Assembly: GCA_032622095.1 (NCBI GenBank)
Contig: CP136061.1
Span: 125,874,754 to 125,938,753, forward strand
Source: Siphonodentalium dalli
Taxonomy: Eukaryota; Mollusca; Scaphopoda; Gadilida; Siphonodentaliidae
DNA length: 64,000 nt
Direction of reading: 5' to 3'
Shown here: in pieces, positions 47,831 to 59,279 of the stretch
Position numbering within the stretch: position 1 is the first letter of the stretch
Layout: every line of letters begins with the position of its first letter
Program-made: the position numbers and the translations under genes
Notes under the pieces: generated by a model
What the model saw: the letters and a program-made list of their open reading frames with translations, nothing else
What the model was told of the DNA's origin: nothing
Databases searched by the model: none

Positions 47831-50296
47831 TGCTAGCGCAGTGAAGGAATATTTGTCAGCATCTACAAAACAATCAAGGTATGACTGACACCTGGGTGGC
47901 TTATCGTTCTAGTGTGCATAAATTATTAATGTTATTCAACACAATACTTCGAGCAATAACCTTCCTGGAAATATAGTGGCAATGAAATCAGTCATTCAAA
48001 TATATGGATTGTTTGTATTATTAAAAGATGTGCCCCACATTAACTATGATTTATTATTATACTGTGAATGTGAAATGCACTGGGAGACTCATCTGGCACT
48101 GGTCCGCTAAATAATTGACACTGCTTATATATGTTATTTACGAGATAAACGTACTCTTTTGAGTCGGATACTCGGGGATTCGAGCATGAAAACAGTTTGT
48201 GAATAGTTTGACTTGCCACCAAAATAAATTTAAAAATAAAATGCACGAAAGGGATTTATCGACATTACATGCCTTGAAATGAGATATCCTTTTTTGGTGA
48301 TCAAATGTCTTGGTGATCAATGTCTGGGTCCGTCCACGTGGTTACTCGCAACAGTTCAGGAAAAACTTGATGTATCGTTAGAAAACAACGTTCCTGTTGA
48401 CTTGCTTACGCTCAGGTATTTTTCTAGCGTTGTCAATGACACCGTGCTTCATTCAAAATTTGTCTTCCGATCAGCGGCTGATGCTGGTGAATCGAAAACT
48501 AAAGTTATAGCCGCTCTCGGCCAACCAGAATGCATGTTTCGGCGACAAATATTCAACTTGAAGTACAATTCATTATATACAAGATATGTATATATTATAT
48601 GATTAAATAATTTTATCAGAACTGTCATAATTTGCTCAGGTTATTCGTGCCTAGCCAGGCTCTTATAGCTGCTAAGTTGCTAACGGACTATATTAGCACC
48701 CCCTGGCACCATAGCACAAATTACCACGTTACGATAAATTAAAACTAAACGCTCTTTCTTGCCTCACTACTAGTGACTCTATCTGCTGTATATATAGTTT
48801 TTGATCCGTCAAATTAGCTTTTTTGTCTAGAAAATTAAAAACCATGTGCATACGATACAAGCTGTTGTCATTCGTTTCTATATAGAGGCAGGCAGGCAAG
48901 GCACTATACAAAGACGGGGCAAATCTACTTATCAGCTAAGACAAATATTAGGGTATCTAAACTAGTAGTTCCGATGTCAACACAAATAGCATGTTTTCAA
49001 TTCAATTTATCATTTATCGAAGACAAATAATATTCTCTTTGTTTCATATTGAATGTATAGTTATAGTTCCAACCGCTCGATGAGAACAAACACATTTTAC
49101 ATAACTCAATTAGCAAAAATTAGCTTCGTCGTGCAGCTGTTATGCATGTTGAAATTCAACGACGTCGTTTCTTGAATAAGAAGTGGACAGTGGACACGCT
49201 AGTAACATGACAAACTGCAGGAAAGGACAGGACGCAGATCAAAATGACAAACTACGGGCCAGAAATGTGCATGTAGGGTGGCCATTTTCGAAGAATGTAG
49301 CACATATAGAATTCTCCTTTTGTTGTCTATCGAAAGCTCGATATTGCCCAACCAAATATATTAACAGCCACTAACCGGACGTTTCATTAATATTGGACAA
49401 CTGACCAAGGTATACCCTAAAATTGTCGAAATCAAGGTTACGGGATAGATGTAGAATTGCGTCTTTATTTAGCGAAAAGCAATGCCCATATGCAAACTTG
49501 GTATTAAAATTCAGCTTAGCATCTATTTCACAGCAGGAATGCATTCGTTCGAGTGAAGCGGCTGTTTTTGTTCATCTAGAGACAGATTAACCAACCATGT
49601 GCATATAAGTGTTTGTTTCATTCCTTGATAATACAATTATATTGATAGATATTTGCAATCTTCCAACCATGGTATAAATCCATTATCCACAGCCATGCGC
49701 GGAGAAATGGTTATTACTGCATTGTGTGTTTCAGTTAGTAGAGTCGCTCTGAAAAATTGGCACTGGCTATTTAACTTTGACAATTTAATTAAGGCGTCGT
49801 ATTTGACTACATAGTGTATGGGAACATATTATATATGGGGGATTGACAGGTTGCCAGCCTGGTCCGTCCGTTGGCTAACCAGGAGAGAGGTCCCAACGGT
49901 TTGTTGAATGGATTTCAGGAAACGACAAGCTATTTTCATGACTATGATGGTCGAACATTTTGTAAACTTGTTCTCAGTTTCAATAGCGAATAACGTGATG
50001 TATCAACAATGGGAAATAGAGCCTCGCGTTCTGTATCAAAGGTATTACATATTATTAGGTAATGTAGTTCATCGCCCACCTTTCCTTGATTTCAAAGGTT
50101 CACAGTCTTTCGTATTTATGTAGTACATGTATATGTACATTTAGCCAAGTTCCGATCTCAATCGAAAGGGTGTGACTTTGGGTTAGCTAATATGAAGACA
50201 AACGTTTGATTTTTAGACGATAAATACTGTTCAAATGAAGCTTGCCGCTAACTTCAAGAAAGTCTCAAAATCCATCTGGAAATTCGTCAAGCAAAA
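47831..50296. other. Mostly featureless; one candidate exon
   Basis: Apart from the frame at 48279-48602, this AT-rich stretch shows no gene, repeat array or TIR pair that I can support. Confidence 0.45.
48279..48602 (+). CDS. Unidentified open frame, possible exon or decayed gene
   Basis: A 107-residue frame whose middle (VQEKLDVSLENNVPVDLLTL, then SSVVNDTVLHSKFVFRSAADAG and KTKVIAALGQPECMFRRQI) has the amino-acid balance of real protein: few Cys/Ile/Asn runs and mixed charges. A CAGGTATTTTTCTAG string inside looks like both a donor and an acceptor, so splicing is possible. No family is recognised and no neighbouring exon is evident. It may equally be chance or a transposon relic. Confidence 0.25.
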   Translation: MRYPFLVIKCLGDQCLGPSTWLLATVQEKLDVSLENNVPVDLLTLRYFSSVVNDTVLHSKFVFRSAADAGESKTKVIAALGQPECMFRRQIFNLKYNSLYTRYVYII

Positions 50297-51812
50297 TAGT
50301 CCAGGAGATATTGGTCTACCTCTGCACCCGCCCCCAAGGACTTAACTTCACCCCACTAATTTTCTTCCTTAAGGTGTACTCTAATTTTGTTCACTTGTTA
50401 ACAAGAAAAAAAAGTGGCCGCAGAGACTCCAGACAAGATGGCGTCCATCATGGCGGCCATTTGTTTTAAATGCACCAGGTCTCTTTGATCGCCATTATAG
50501 TACAGATGATAGCACATGCGGTCTTGTTTTCCGCTCGATTCGTTATGCTAATATACAACCCTTACAAATTAGCCAAAAATCCGACACCAGAATCCAATAT
50601 GGCGCCCAAGATGGCCGCCGAAATGTGAAAATATGCTATTTTTCTGACATGTTACCACCTTTCGTTTGTCTCTGTGGGAAATTGTTAGAATTTTTGCGTC
50701 ATTTTATACATTTATCATATAGAGGAGTCATTGGCGAACACATGGGGACCATAATATGCATTCATTGCGGGATATTTTTGTCCGATATCACGTTTTCCCA
50801 AATGCCGGTATCATAGGTCAAAGCCTAATCTCCGTTAATAACGCGATGTTATGTTTCGAATCAATGAATGTTATTGCTATTATAACAACACCCATGCATA
50901 TATATTTGCAGGAGATACTCGAGCTAGGATTCCTCTTATACCTGAGTTGAGGAATATTTACCCAAATCCAAGATGGCGGCCAAAATGGCCACCAAAAATA
51001 AAAAATCGCTGATTGTAACATCAGTGAGCATTATTGTCATGACAAATCAACACCTGCTTACTATTGTAAGTTGGGAACACTTAGGCGAAGAACTTTCCTT
51101 GTACCCTATCCAAATAAAAGTCCCCCAAATCCAAAACGGCGCCCACAATGGCGGACAGATTTTGAAAAATCACCGAAATTCCCTCATATTCACATCATTG
51201 GTATTGTCGAGACAACTCCACCCATGCTTACAATTGAGTTGGAAATACTGAGGTGAAGTGATTACATTACATCTCATGCAAGAAATTGTTTTCCAAATCG
51301 AAGATGGCGGCCAAAATGGCGACCGAAATTTGAAAACACGTCTACATTACTTTACTTTCTTACGATGGGCGTTATTGTTTCGCGATTTCTATCCACCATT
51401 ACATGTTGATATGGAATAGTGACATGAAGAATTTATTAGGGTTTGTCAATTGATACTCACAGTCAATATCGCTGCTAAATTGGCTGCTAGAAATTAAAAA
51501 GAAATCGATATTTTCACATATTAATTTCAACTTTTTGTCATAATATCGGTATGTATGGACGAAACTGTACATAAACCATCTACTAGATCAACTTAAAGGT
51601 AGCAAAACGCATAATATAGCTCGTATCCTTCTGGAAAGATGAAACACCACAATTAATATCGCGATGTGGCATTTCGAAATCCAGTCTCCACTTAGCGCCG
51701 ATAATGGCCGTAAGCGTAGGTGCGCCGAATAGTTATATCAGAACAATTAGCTGATAACAGATTCTGATATGCCACGTCACGTCCATAATTATCTGGACCA
51801 GCTTCCATTTCT

Positions 51813-52430
51813 TTGTCTGATAGATCTAGGTCGCTCACACCGACAAAGTATTCACCACTTCCTGGGAGTAGGGTCCCTCTAATCATAACGTTTCAAACAA
51901 TTCATTTTCCGGTGTCTAGCTTACAGAAGGTCATCACTATGTGTGTGTCTCATACTCCATGGGATAACGACATGTACACCTGGCGATCCAGTTAGCTAGT
52001 CACTTCTCAATAGATGGTTCGTCACAAACTCAGCGAACGCATTGGCATATGTGGACAACTTCGACAGTGTTTCGAAGGTTGCTAGCTTTCTCACTCCCTT
52101 GGACAGATGTCTATCTGCTAAGGAGAAGACCCTAGTGTACAGACTACCCACACTTCTTGACCATTATCCGAAGCAAACTGTGTGACGCCCCGCAGTTGTC
52201 TCGTCGAATATCTCCCAGCAGAGAAGAACAATGCTCGCGGTGCTAGTTTGTGGACATGCGCCATGATAGTGGGAATGAAATGGGCCACTGTATACACCAC
52301 CCCTACACCTGGTGCATGTTTAAGATATCGAATGTCATGCGTGTCGGTTTTATTTGGTGTGGTAAGATTGTATTTCCACATCCGTTTCGAAGCCTTTCTG
52401 ATTCAACTACGTACACTTTTGTCTGGATAA
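51813..52430 (+). pseudogene. Decayed protein-coding sequence, left arm of the palindrome
   Basis: Reading toward the centre, VPLIITFQTIHFPVSS (about 51870-51925), ALAYVDNFDSVSKVASFL with SAKEKTLVYRLPTLLDHY (52040-52180), and then after a frameshift VEYLPAEKNNARGASLWTC with AMIVGMKW (52200-52290), give protein-like segments. The right arm encodes counterparts on the other strand. Stops and a frameshift near 52183 make it non-functional. I do not recognise the family; a transposase or a captured gene is possible. Confidence 0.5.
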
Positions 52431-52508
52431 TAATATGCTAGCCTCCCTCAAAACAGTCAGACGGACTATATATATATAAAGGATAATGTCTTTATATAGC
52501 ATGAATGT

Positions 52509-52876
52509 ATGCGTGTTTTGTTATCCTCTCTCGGGGTTAGTGTCAGTATGTGGGCGGTATTATTCAAGAAAATGTCAGGAACTGTGGAGCATTTATTTCA
52601 CTATGTATTTAAAGAACAATTTACAGTCTCGATGGCAATGGCTGTGGCCGTTGGGGACCGCGACCTTTATGATCATATAGCTTTATATATATAACTTTAG
52701 AATATAGTAGTTAATGTCTCATGCAGGAAAATGGTAGCATTGGTGATCTTACCAAGAAATCACTTGGTGTACCAACGTTTGTTGAACTGAATGCAAGAGC
52801 TCATCAACGTAACATTCCTCTGGATGTTCTTCGCGTTGAACATTTCACCCTTTTGTTGATGGCATTTGTACTTTCT
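52509..52876 (+). other. Open frames in the palindrome spacer
   Basis: Two plus-strand frames occupy the unpaired centre. One at 52509-52694 contains KKMSGTVEHLFHYVFKEQF and AVGDRDLYDHIALY. One at 52721-52876 (51 residues) contains KKSLGVPTFVELNARAHQ and IPLDVLRVEHF. Both have balanced, protein-like composition and point the same way as the left-arm frame, so they could be pieces of one gene. No family is recognised. Confidence 0.3.
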
Positions 52877-52999
52877 TGAACCATACCACCCAGATTGAGT
52901 ATGACATATCAACCAACTATCAAAGATATCGCCTTTAAGACTACACCCCAGTCTTGGTGGGTCTTATACAGCAGTAGCCAATGACATACTCCTGGTCCA

Positions 53000-53697
53000 G
53001 TTGTTTAAGAACGGCTTCCGAACGGATGGGAACATACAATCTTAGCATACAAGGAAAGCAAAGCCACACATGAGATCCTGTCTGAATCTAAAACATAACA
53101 AAATAAGGGGCGGTACAGTCATGGTCCAATTTCATTTCCACTATCATGACACATACCCACAAACTAGCACCGTGTGTATTGTTATCATCTGCTTGGATCT
53201 GTTCGGTGAGACGATTGCTGGACGCCAACAAGCTTGTTCTTATGATCATGTTCAAGGAGTTTGGGTATATTATGCATTATGGTCTTCTACGCCTTAGCAG
53301 AAATGCATCCGTCAAATGTCGGGCTTTCAACATTCGAATCCATATACAGAAGTTGTCCGGGTAGTCAGTGCATTATATGAGTATGTGAATTGATGAACCA
53401 TATATTGAGAAGTGGCTCTTTGGGAAGATCACCAGGTGTACACGTTGTTATCCCCATTAGGTCACAAAAGCTGACGATACGCAGATAGATAGGTCCTTCT
53501 GAAAGCTAGTATATGCATCGACCGAATACCTTTATAGTGTATCGCAAAAGATGACGCATATACCCCATATGTAGCATCTGAGTTATACCATAAGCTATAC
53601 CACGAATGAAGCTCGCTAAGAATTCCAAGCTTTCGAAACCAACACGTGAGCTGGACACCGGCATATGTATTGTTTGAAACATTCCGATTAGTGGCAC
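53000..53697 (-). pseudogene. Decayed protein-coding sequence, right arm of the palindrome
   Basis: Reading toward the centre on the minus strand, VPLIGMFQTIHMPVSS (about 53697-53645), CISAKA-KTIMHNIPKLLEHD (about 53310-53240), LTEQIQADDNNTHGASLWVC with VMIVEMKL (about 53220-53120), and LRLYVPIRSEAVLKQLDQ (about 53045-52990) correspond segment by segment to the left-arm frame. It contains stops and frameshifts. Conservation of the same reading frames in both arms is the main evidence that this was once coding. Confidence 0.5.
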
Positions 53698-55267
53698 CCT
53701 CCTACAAAGAAGAGTAGTGAACTGTTGTTGTGAGTGAGATAGATTAATCTGACGAAGAGACGGAAACGAGTCTAGATAATGCTGAATGTGGCAATTCAGA
53801 ATAAGCTCAGGTACTGTTGTTTTGATTCTTGGAAGTCATAATATGACTATTCGGCGCATCTATATACGGTTACGGCCAGTATGAGCCCTTAGTGGAGAAT
53901 GGATTTTGAAATGTCACATTGCGATTGTGGGTTTTCATCCTTCCAAAAGGCTACGACTTACATTGGAACTAATATATGGCTTATATTATGTACCGTTTCG
54001 TTTATACAAATCAATATTATGACAAAAAGTTGAAATTAGTATGTGATAATATCGGCTTCTTTTCAATTTCTGCCCGCCAGTTGGCCGCCATATTGACTGT
54101 GAGTATCACTTGCCAAACCCTAATGAATAATTCATACTTATCAACATGTAATGGTGGGTAGAAATTCGAAACAATAACGCCCATCCTAAGAAAGTAAAGG
54201 AATGTAGGCGTGTTTTCAAATTTCGGTCGCCATTTGGCCGCCATCATCGATTTGGAAAACCATTTCTTGCATGAGATGTAAGGTAATTACTTCACCTCAG
54301 TATTTCCAACTCAACTGTACGCATGGATGGAGTTGTCTCGACAATAATGCCCAATGATGTGAATATGAGGGAATTTCGGTGATTTTTCAAAATCTGTCCG
54401 CCATTGTGGGCGCCATTTTGGATTTGGGGGACTTTTATTTGGATATGGTACAAGGAAAGTTCTTCGCCTAAGTGTTCCCAACTTACAATAGTAAGCAGGT
54501 GTGGATTTGTCATGACAATAATGCTCACTGATGTTAAAATCAGCGATTTTCGGCGATTTTTCATTTATGGTGGCCATTTTGGCCGCCATCTTGGATTTGG
54601 GTAAATATTCCTCAACTCAGGTATAAGAGGAATCCTAGCTCGAGTATATCCTGCAAATATATATGCATGGGTGTTGTTATAATAGCAATAACATTCATTG
54701 ATTCGAAACATAACATCGCGTTATTAACGGAGATTCGGCTTTGACCTATGATACCGGCATTTGGGAAAACGTGATATCGGACAAAAATATCCCGCAATGA
54801 ATGCATACTATGGTCTCCATGTATTCGCCAATGACTCCTCTATATGATAAATGTATAACATGACGCAAAAATTCTAACATTTTCCCACAGAGACAAACGA
54901 AAGGTGGTAACATGTCAGAAAAATAGCACATTTTCTCATTTCGGCGGCAATCTTGGCCGCCATATTGGATTCAGGGGTCGGATTTTTGGCTAATTGGTAA
55001 GGGTTGTATATTAGCATAACGAATCGAGCGGAAAACAAGACCGCATGTGCTATCATCTGTACTATAATGGCGATCAAAGAGACCTGGTGCATTTAAAACA
55101 AATGGCCGCCATGATGGACGCCATCTTGTCTGGAGTCTCTGCGGTCACTTTTTTTTCTTGTTAACAAGTGAAAAAAATTAGAGGAGACCTTAAGGAAGAA
55201 AATTAGTGGGGTGAAGTTAAGTCCTGGGGGGGGGGGGTGCAGAGGTCGACCAATATCTCCTGGACTA

Positions 55268-56125
55268 AAATACAAAGACTAAAGAAGGGGAAAATGGTAG
55301 GGTTCATTATTCGTTATTCCGAAGATTTTCTATTCTGGGCGTATTTAGCCCGAAATGAATCAATATTTACATGCCCCCCATACACAAAAACCACACGAGG
55401 AATAATACTACTATTACGCTATTGTTTTCACATATAGTACATTATACACCCTATTCTAATTTCCAAATTGTCCCAAATGTCGGTTATTAATAGCAGGAAG
55501 ACAGTATCAGTTTATCTTTTATTATATGGAAAGTTGAAAACACGATGACTGCATGACTGAAATAAAATACATCTAATGTACACAAATATCTCAATCACGA
55601 GCGTTCTCTTTTTTGCATTATGACTTATATGCCATCTGTAACGCCGATTATTTCGAACTATATATAATGGAAATCTGGTGACCTTATTCTACGAAGTAGA
55701 GAATATAGAAACCAACAACATTTGAGTAGAGTCTCCCTTTCATATATAGCAATTTCTATAATATAAGTGTAAACGTATATATTCAAAGCACATTCGTATG
55801 TTTTGAATTAATTATACAACAGTGTCGCTTACATATTTTTCATGTGATGCATTATTATGTATTACATGTCTATTTATATATCTATTTATTTGTATTATTT
55901 ATCTCGTTTATTGAATCTATTTATGTTATATTGCGTAACGTAAATATGTTTTGATAAATAACATCAAGCGTATTAACATTAAATCTTTTGGAAACCCACG
56001 GGGAAAACAAATCACATTTATTATTTTATTGTTTTAATTTATTTCCTTCATAAAAAGAGTCTTCGGGATAAAGAACCCTCTCAATACTTTAGAATATAGA
56101 ATTAACCTTTAAAATAACATAAAAC
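55268..56125. other. No recognisable feature
   Basis: AT-rich intergenic sequence with no repeat or frame worth naming. Confidence 0.5.
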
Positions 56126-56219
56126 ATTCGGAATAGCGAACCTTCGGAATAGAGAACTGTCGGAATTGCGAACCTTCGGAATAGAGAACCTTCGGAATAG
56201 CGAACTTTGGAATAGAGAC
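56126..56219 (-). repeat. Tandem repeat, 15-17 bp unit, about six copies
   Basis: Units of CTTCGGAATAG(A/C)GAAC run from 56126 to 56219, with an outlying match near 56062. They encode a degenerate SEGSLFR/KVRYSE pattern on the minus strand that is not a gene. Confidence 0.9.
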
Positions 56220-56227
56220 ATGTCCCA

Positions 56228-56490
56228 GATTTGAATGTTTTGTCCGATTTGTTGTGGTTATATTTCTTCCAGCATTTATATTTTCCTTTAACGGCATTCA
56301 GCGCTTCGTTTTTCATTCATACTTTCTTCTTTTTCTTGCGCTTCCCTGTCATTCTTAGAGAAACATTCTTGTCTGATAGTTATGATATTTCTTGTTATGT
56401 AGTCCCATGATTCCTCTGCTGACATCGAGCTCATTTCTCTGATGATGATGTTTATTATTACGCCTTTCGTCGCATTTGACATAACAGGCG
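56228..56490 (-). pseudogene. LINE fragment, endonuclease-to-RT linker (CR1-like)
   Basis: The minus-strand frame has SAEESWDYITRNIITIRQEC (about 56425-56370). In the next frame it has NEALNAVKGKYKCWKKYNHN (about 56310-56255). This matches the order of the acidic SW-x2-I helix and the A-L-x-AV-x-K-x-K-x-WK-x-Y motif between endonuclease and reverse transcriptase in CR1-like LINEs. A frameshift separates the two parts, and the fragment ends at the 17 bp repeat. Confidence 0.6.
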
Positions 56491-56710
56491 ATTCAATTTC
56501 GAACAGTGTACATATTACATAATATAAATGTGAGGTGACATATTAATATACATACACAATATAGGTTGGAGTTATTAGTGTACTACATGTACATGGTATA
56601 TTGATTGAGGGTATAGCTATCTTATAATGTGATAATGTTATCTTATAATTATTGGGGGTATATAATGTATGTGGAGCGATTCCCTGTACATATGTTGTAT
56701 GAGGGTGTGC

Positions 56711-56750
56711 ATTTGTTGTTGTTGTTGTTTTTTTGTTTTGTTTTGTTTTT
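56711..56750. repeat. (TTG)n and TTTTG tract
   Basis: TTG triplets followed by TTTTG/GTTTT pentamers. On the minus strand this would be an A-rich tail and could mark the 3' end of the LINE that resumes at 59280. Confidence 0.85.
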
Positions 56751-56792
56751 TCATTGAGCCTCAGGAGTGGATCATTAGTGTTTGGGCCTTTT

Positions 56793-59279
56793 TAGCTCAA
56801 CTTACTTTGTAAGTTTGAGCTATTGCCATGGTTTGGCGTCCGTCGTCCGTGTGTGCGTGTGTGCGTGTGTGTATGCGTGTGTCCGTCAACAATTCGTACC
56901 TTTGTTCTGATCTTTATGAAATTTGTCATGAATGTTGACATTGACATGTAGATGGGAACGAGTCATTTTGGTGTCATTCGGCCAAAAAACATGGCCGCTG
57001 GCAGCCATCTTGGATTTCAAAATTCAATCCATTGGCGCGGGCTACAGGTCGTACTGTTCGTCTGATCATCATGAAATTTGTCATGGATGTTAATATTGAC
57101 ATGTAGATGGGAACGAGTGATTTTGGGGTCGTTCGGCCAAAAAACATGGCCGCCAGCAGCCATCTTGGATTTTACTCTTTGCATGACTAAATCCTTTGGC
57201 GCGGGCTACAGGTTGTAGCTTTGGTCAGAACTTCATGAAATTTTGCATGGATGTTAACGATGACATGTAGATAGGCGCGGGCTACAGGTTGTAGCTTTTG
57301 TCTGATGTTTATGAAATTTGTCATGAACGTTGCCATTGACATGTAGATGAGAACGAGTCATCTTGGGGTCATTCGGCAACAAAAACATGGCTGCTGGCAG
57401 CCATCTTGGATTTCAAAATTCAATCCATTGGCGCGGGCTATAGGTCGTACTATTCGTCTGATCATCATGAAATTTGTCATGGTTGTTCATATTGACATGT
57501 AGATGGGAACGAGTGATTTTGGGGTCGTTCGGCCAAAAAACATGGCCGCCAGCAGCCAACTTGGATTTTACTCTTTGCATGACTAAATCCTTTGGCGCGG
57601 GCTACAGGTCGTACCTTTGGTCGGAACTTCATGAAATTTGTCATGAACGTTGCCATTGACATGTAGATTGGAACGAGTCATTTTGGGGTCATTCGGCAAC
57701 AAAAACATGGCTGCTGGCAGCCATCTTGGATTTCAAAATTCAATCCATTGGCGCGGGCTATAGGTCGTACTGTTCGTCTGATCATCATGAAATTTGTCAT
57801 GGATGTTAATATGGACATGTAGATGGGAACGAGTGATTTTGGGGTCGTTCGGCCAAAAAACATGGCCGCCAGCAGCCATCTTGGTTTTTACTCTTTGCAT
57901 GACTAAATCCTTTGGCGCGGGCTACAGGTTGTAGCTTTGGTCGGAACTTCATGAAATTTGTCAAGGATGTTAAAGGTACTCAATCCGTAAAGAGGGTCCC
58001 CATCTCAACAGATTCCAACAACAACAATCCGACCAGAGGGTCCTATATTACTATTTCTTTGGCTTTGGGGGTAAAAAATATTTGATTCGAGTCGAGGAAC
58101 CCATCAAACAAAGCTCAGAGTTATTAGATATTGATTTTTGAAATTTGTTAATTTCTCGAGATGAGTACTAGTAACTGCCTTCAATTTGGTAACCTGCTCG
58201 AGATTTTACGCCAAAACTCTATTCAAACAGACAAGGATGGATAACTCTATAATCAAGTGGTAATAATAACGAAATTTTGACTGTCTTCTGGGCCAGAAAG
58301 AATTCCCGATAATGAAAAATAATAGATTTCTAAAATCGATATCTAACAAATCTGAGCTTTGATGGGTGACTTCCTCGACTCGAATCAAATATTTTTGACC
58401 CCCGAAGCCATTGAAATAGTAATTGAGAGGAGTTTTATCGGATTGAGTACCTTTAACAATGACATGTAGATGGGAACGAGTCATTTTGGTGCCGTTCGGC
58501 CGAAAAACATGGCCGTCAGCAGCCATCTTGGATTTTACTCTTTACATGACTAAATCCTTTGGCGCGGGCTACAGGTCGTACTTTTTGTCTGATGTTTATG
58601 AAATTTGTCATGAACGTTGCCATTGACATGTAGATTGGAACGAGTCATTTTGGGGTCATTCGGCAACAAAAACATGGCTGCTGGCAGCCATCTTGGATTT
58701 CAAAATTCAATCCATTGGCGCGGGCTACAGGTCGTACTATTCGTCTGAACTTCATGAAATTCGTCATGGATGTTAACAATGACATGTAGATGGGAACGAG
58801 TCATTTTGGGGTCATTCGGCAAAAAAACATGGCTGCTGGCAGCCATCTTGGATTTCAAAATTCAATCCATTGGCGCGGGCTACAGGTCGTACTATTCGTC
58901 TGATCATCATGAAAGTTGTCATGGATGTTAATATTGACATGTAGATGGGAACGAGTGATTTTGGGGTCGTTCGGGCAAAAAAAATGACCGCCAGCAGCCA
59001 TCTTGGATTTTACTCTTTGCATGACTAAATCCTTTGGCGCGGGCTACAGGTCGTAGCTTTGGTCGGAACTTCATGAAATTTGTCATGGATGTTAACAATG
59101 ACATGTAGTTGGGAACGAGTCCTTTGGGGTCAATTGGCCAAAAAACATGGCCGCCAGCAGCCATCATGGATTTTACTCTAAATCTAAATCCTTTGGCACA
59201 GGTCAGACATTGCAATTAGCAACTTTCCTTTCATATATACTGTCAACCATTAAATTATTCCCCTACCTAAGTTGAGCTA
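56793..59279 (+). mobile_element. Tandem-module element (pearl/BIV160-like architecture)
   Basis: Begins with a hairpin head, TAGCTCAACTTAC-TTT-GTAAGTTTGAGCTA (56793-56822). Then come ATTGCCATGGTTTGGCGTCC, a CCGT/GT-rich stretch and GTCAACAATT. It ends with TAAGTTGAGCTA (59268-59279), a perfect 12 bp inverse of its first 12 bases. The body is about 12 modules of ~155-165 bp with GCCATCTTGGATTT, GGCGCGGGCTACAGGTCGTA and TTTGTCATGGATGTTAA. Two module types alternate: A with TTTCAAAATTCAATCC, B with TTTTACTCTTTGCATGACTA. A TTAA MITE interrupts one module (57970-58456). Bivalve elements with ~160 bp core tandem repeats are known; placing this one among them is inference. Frames here are not genes. 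Confidence 0.8.
57970..58456. mobile_element. TTAA-flanked MITE, family 1, copy 2
   Basis: Same element as 7660-8136 but inverted, with TTAA at 57970-57973 and 58453-58456. The flanks read GGATG-TTAA before and TTAA-CAATGACATG after, while uninterrupted modules nearby read GGATGTTAACAATGACATG (near 59085). Target, duplication and insertion are therefore all visible. The two copies differ inside (for example at about 58145-58215). Confidence 0.92.

Larger units (their letters stand above)
50297..55267. mobile_element. Giant two-tier palindrome (fold-back element), 4.97 kb
   Basis: The ends TAGTCCAGGAGATATTGGTC are exact inverted copies. Outer arms of about 1250 bp (50297-51546 and 54014-55267) match at about 95% by eye. 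Inner arms (about 51547-52425 and 52990-54013) keep matching at lower identity, around 70-78% by eye. A spacer of about 550 bp sits at the centre. The outer arms consist of ~165-170 bp modules marked by AAGATGGCGGCC/CAAAATGGC words (near 50435, 50600, 50970, 51135, 51305, 51475). The inner arms hold matching decayed coding sequence. No target-site duplication is clear at the edges. The class is unknown; foldback or an inverted dimer are options. Confidence 0.85.

Noticed and set aside
50242-55275. Mirrored frames in the outer arms of the palindrome (for example 50756-50950 and 54612-54806) as duplicated genes
   Set aside because: The outer arms are ~95% identical DNA made of tandem modules, and the frames are repetitive and lack family motifs. 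Only the inner-arm frames show protein-level conservation.
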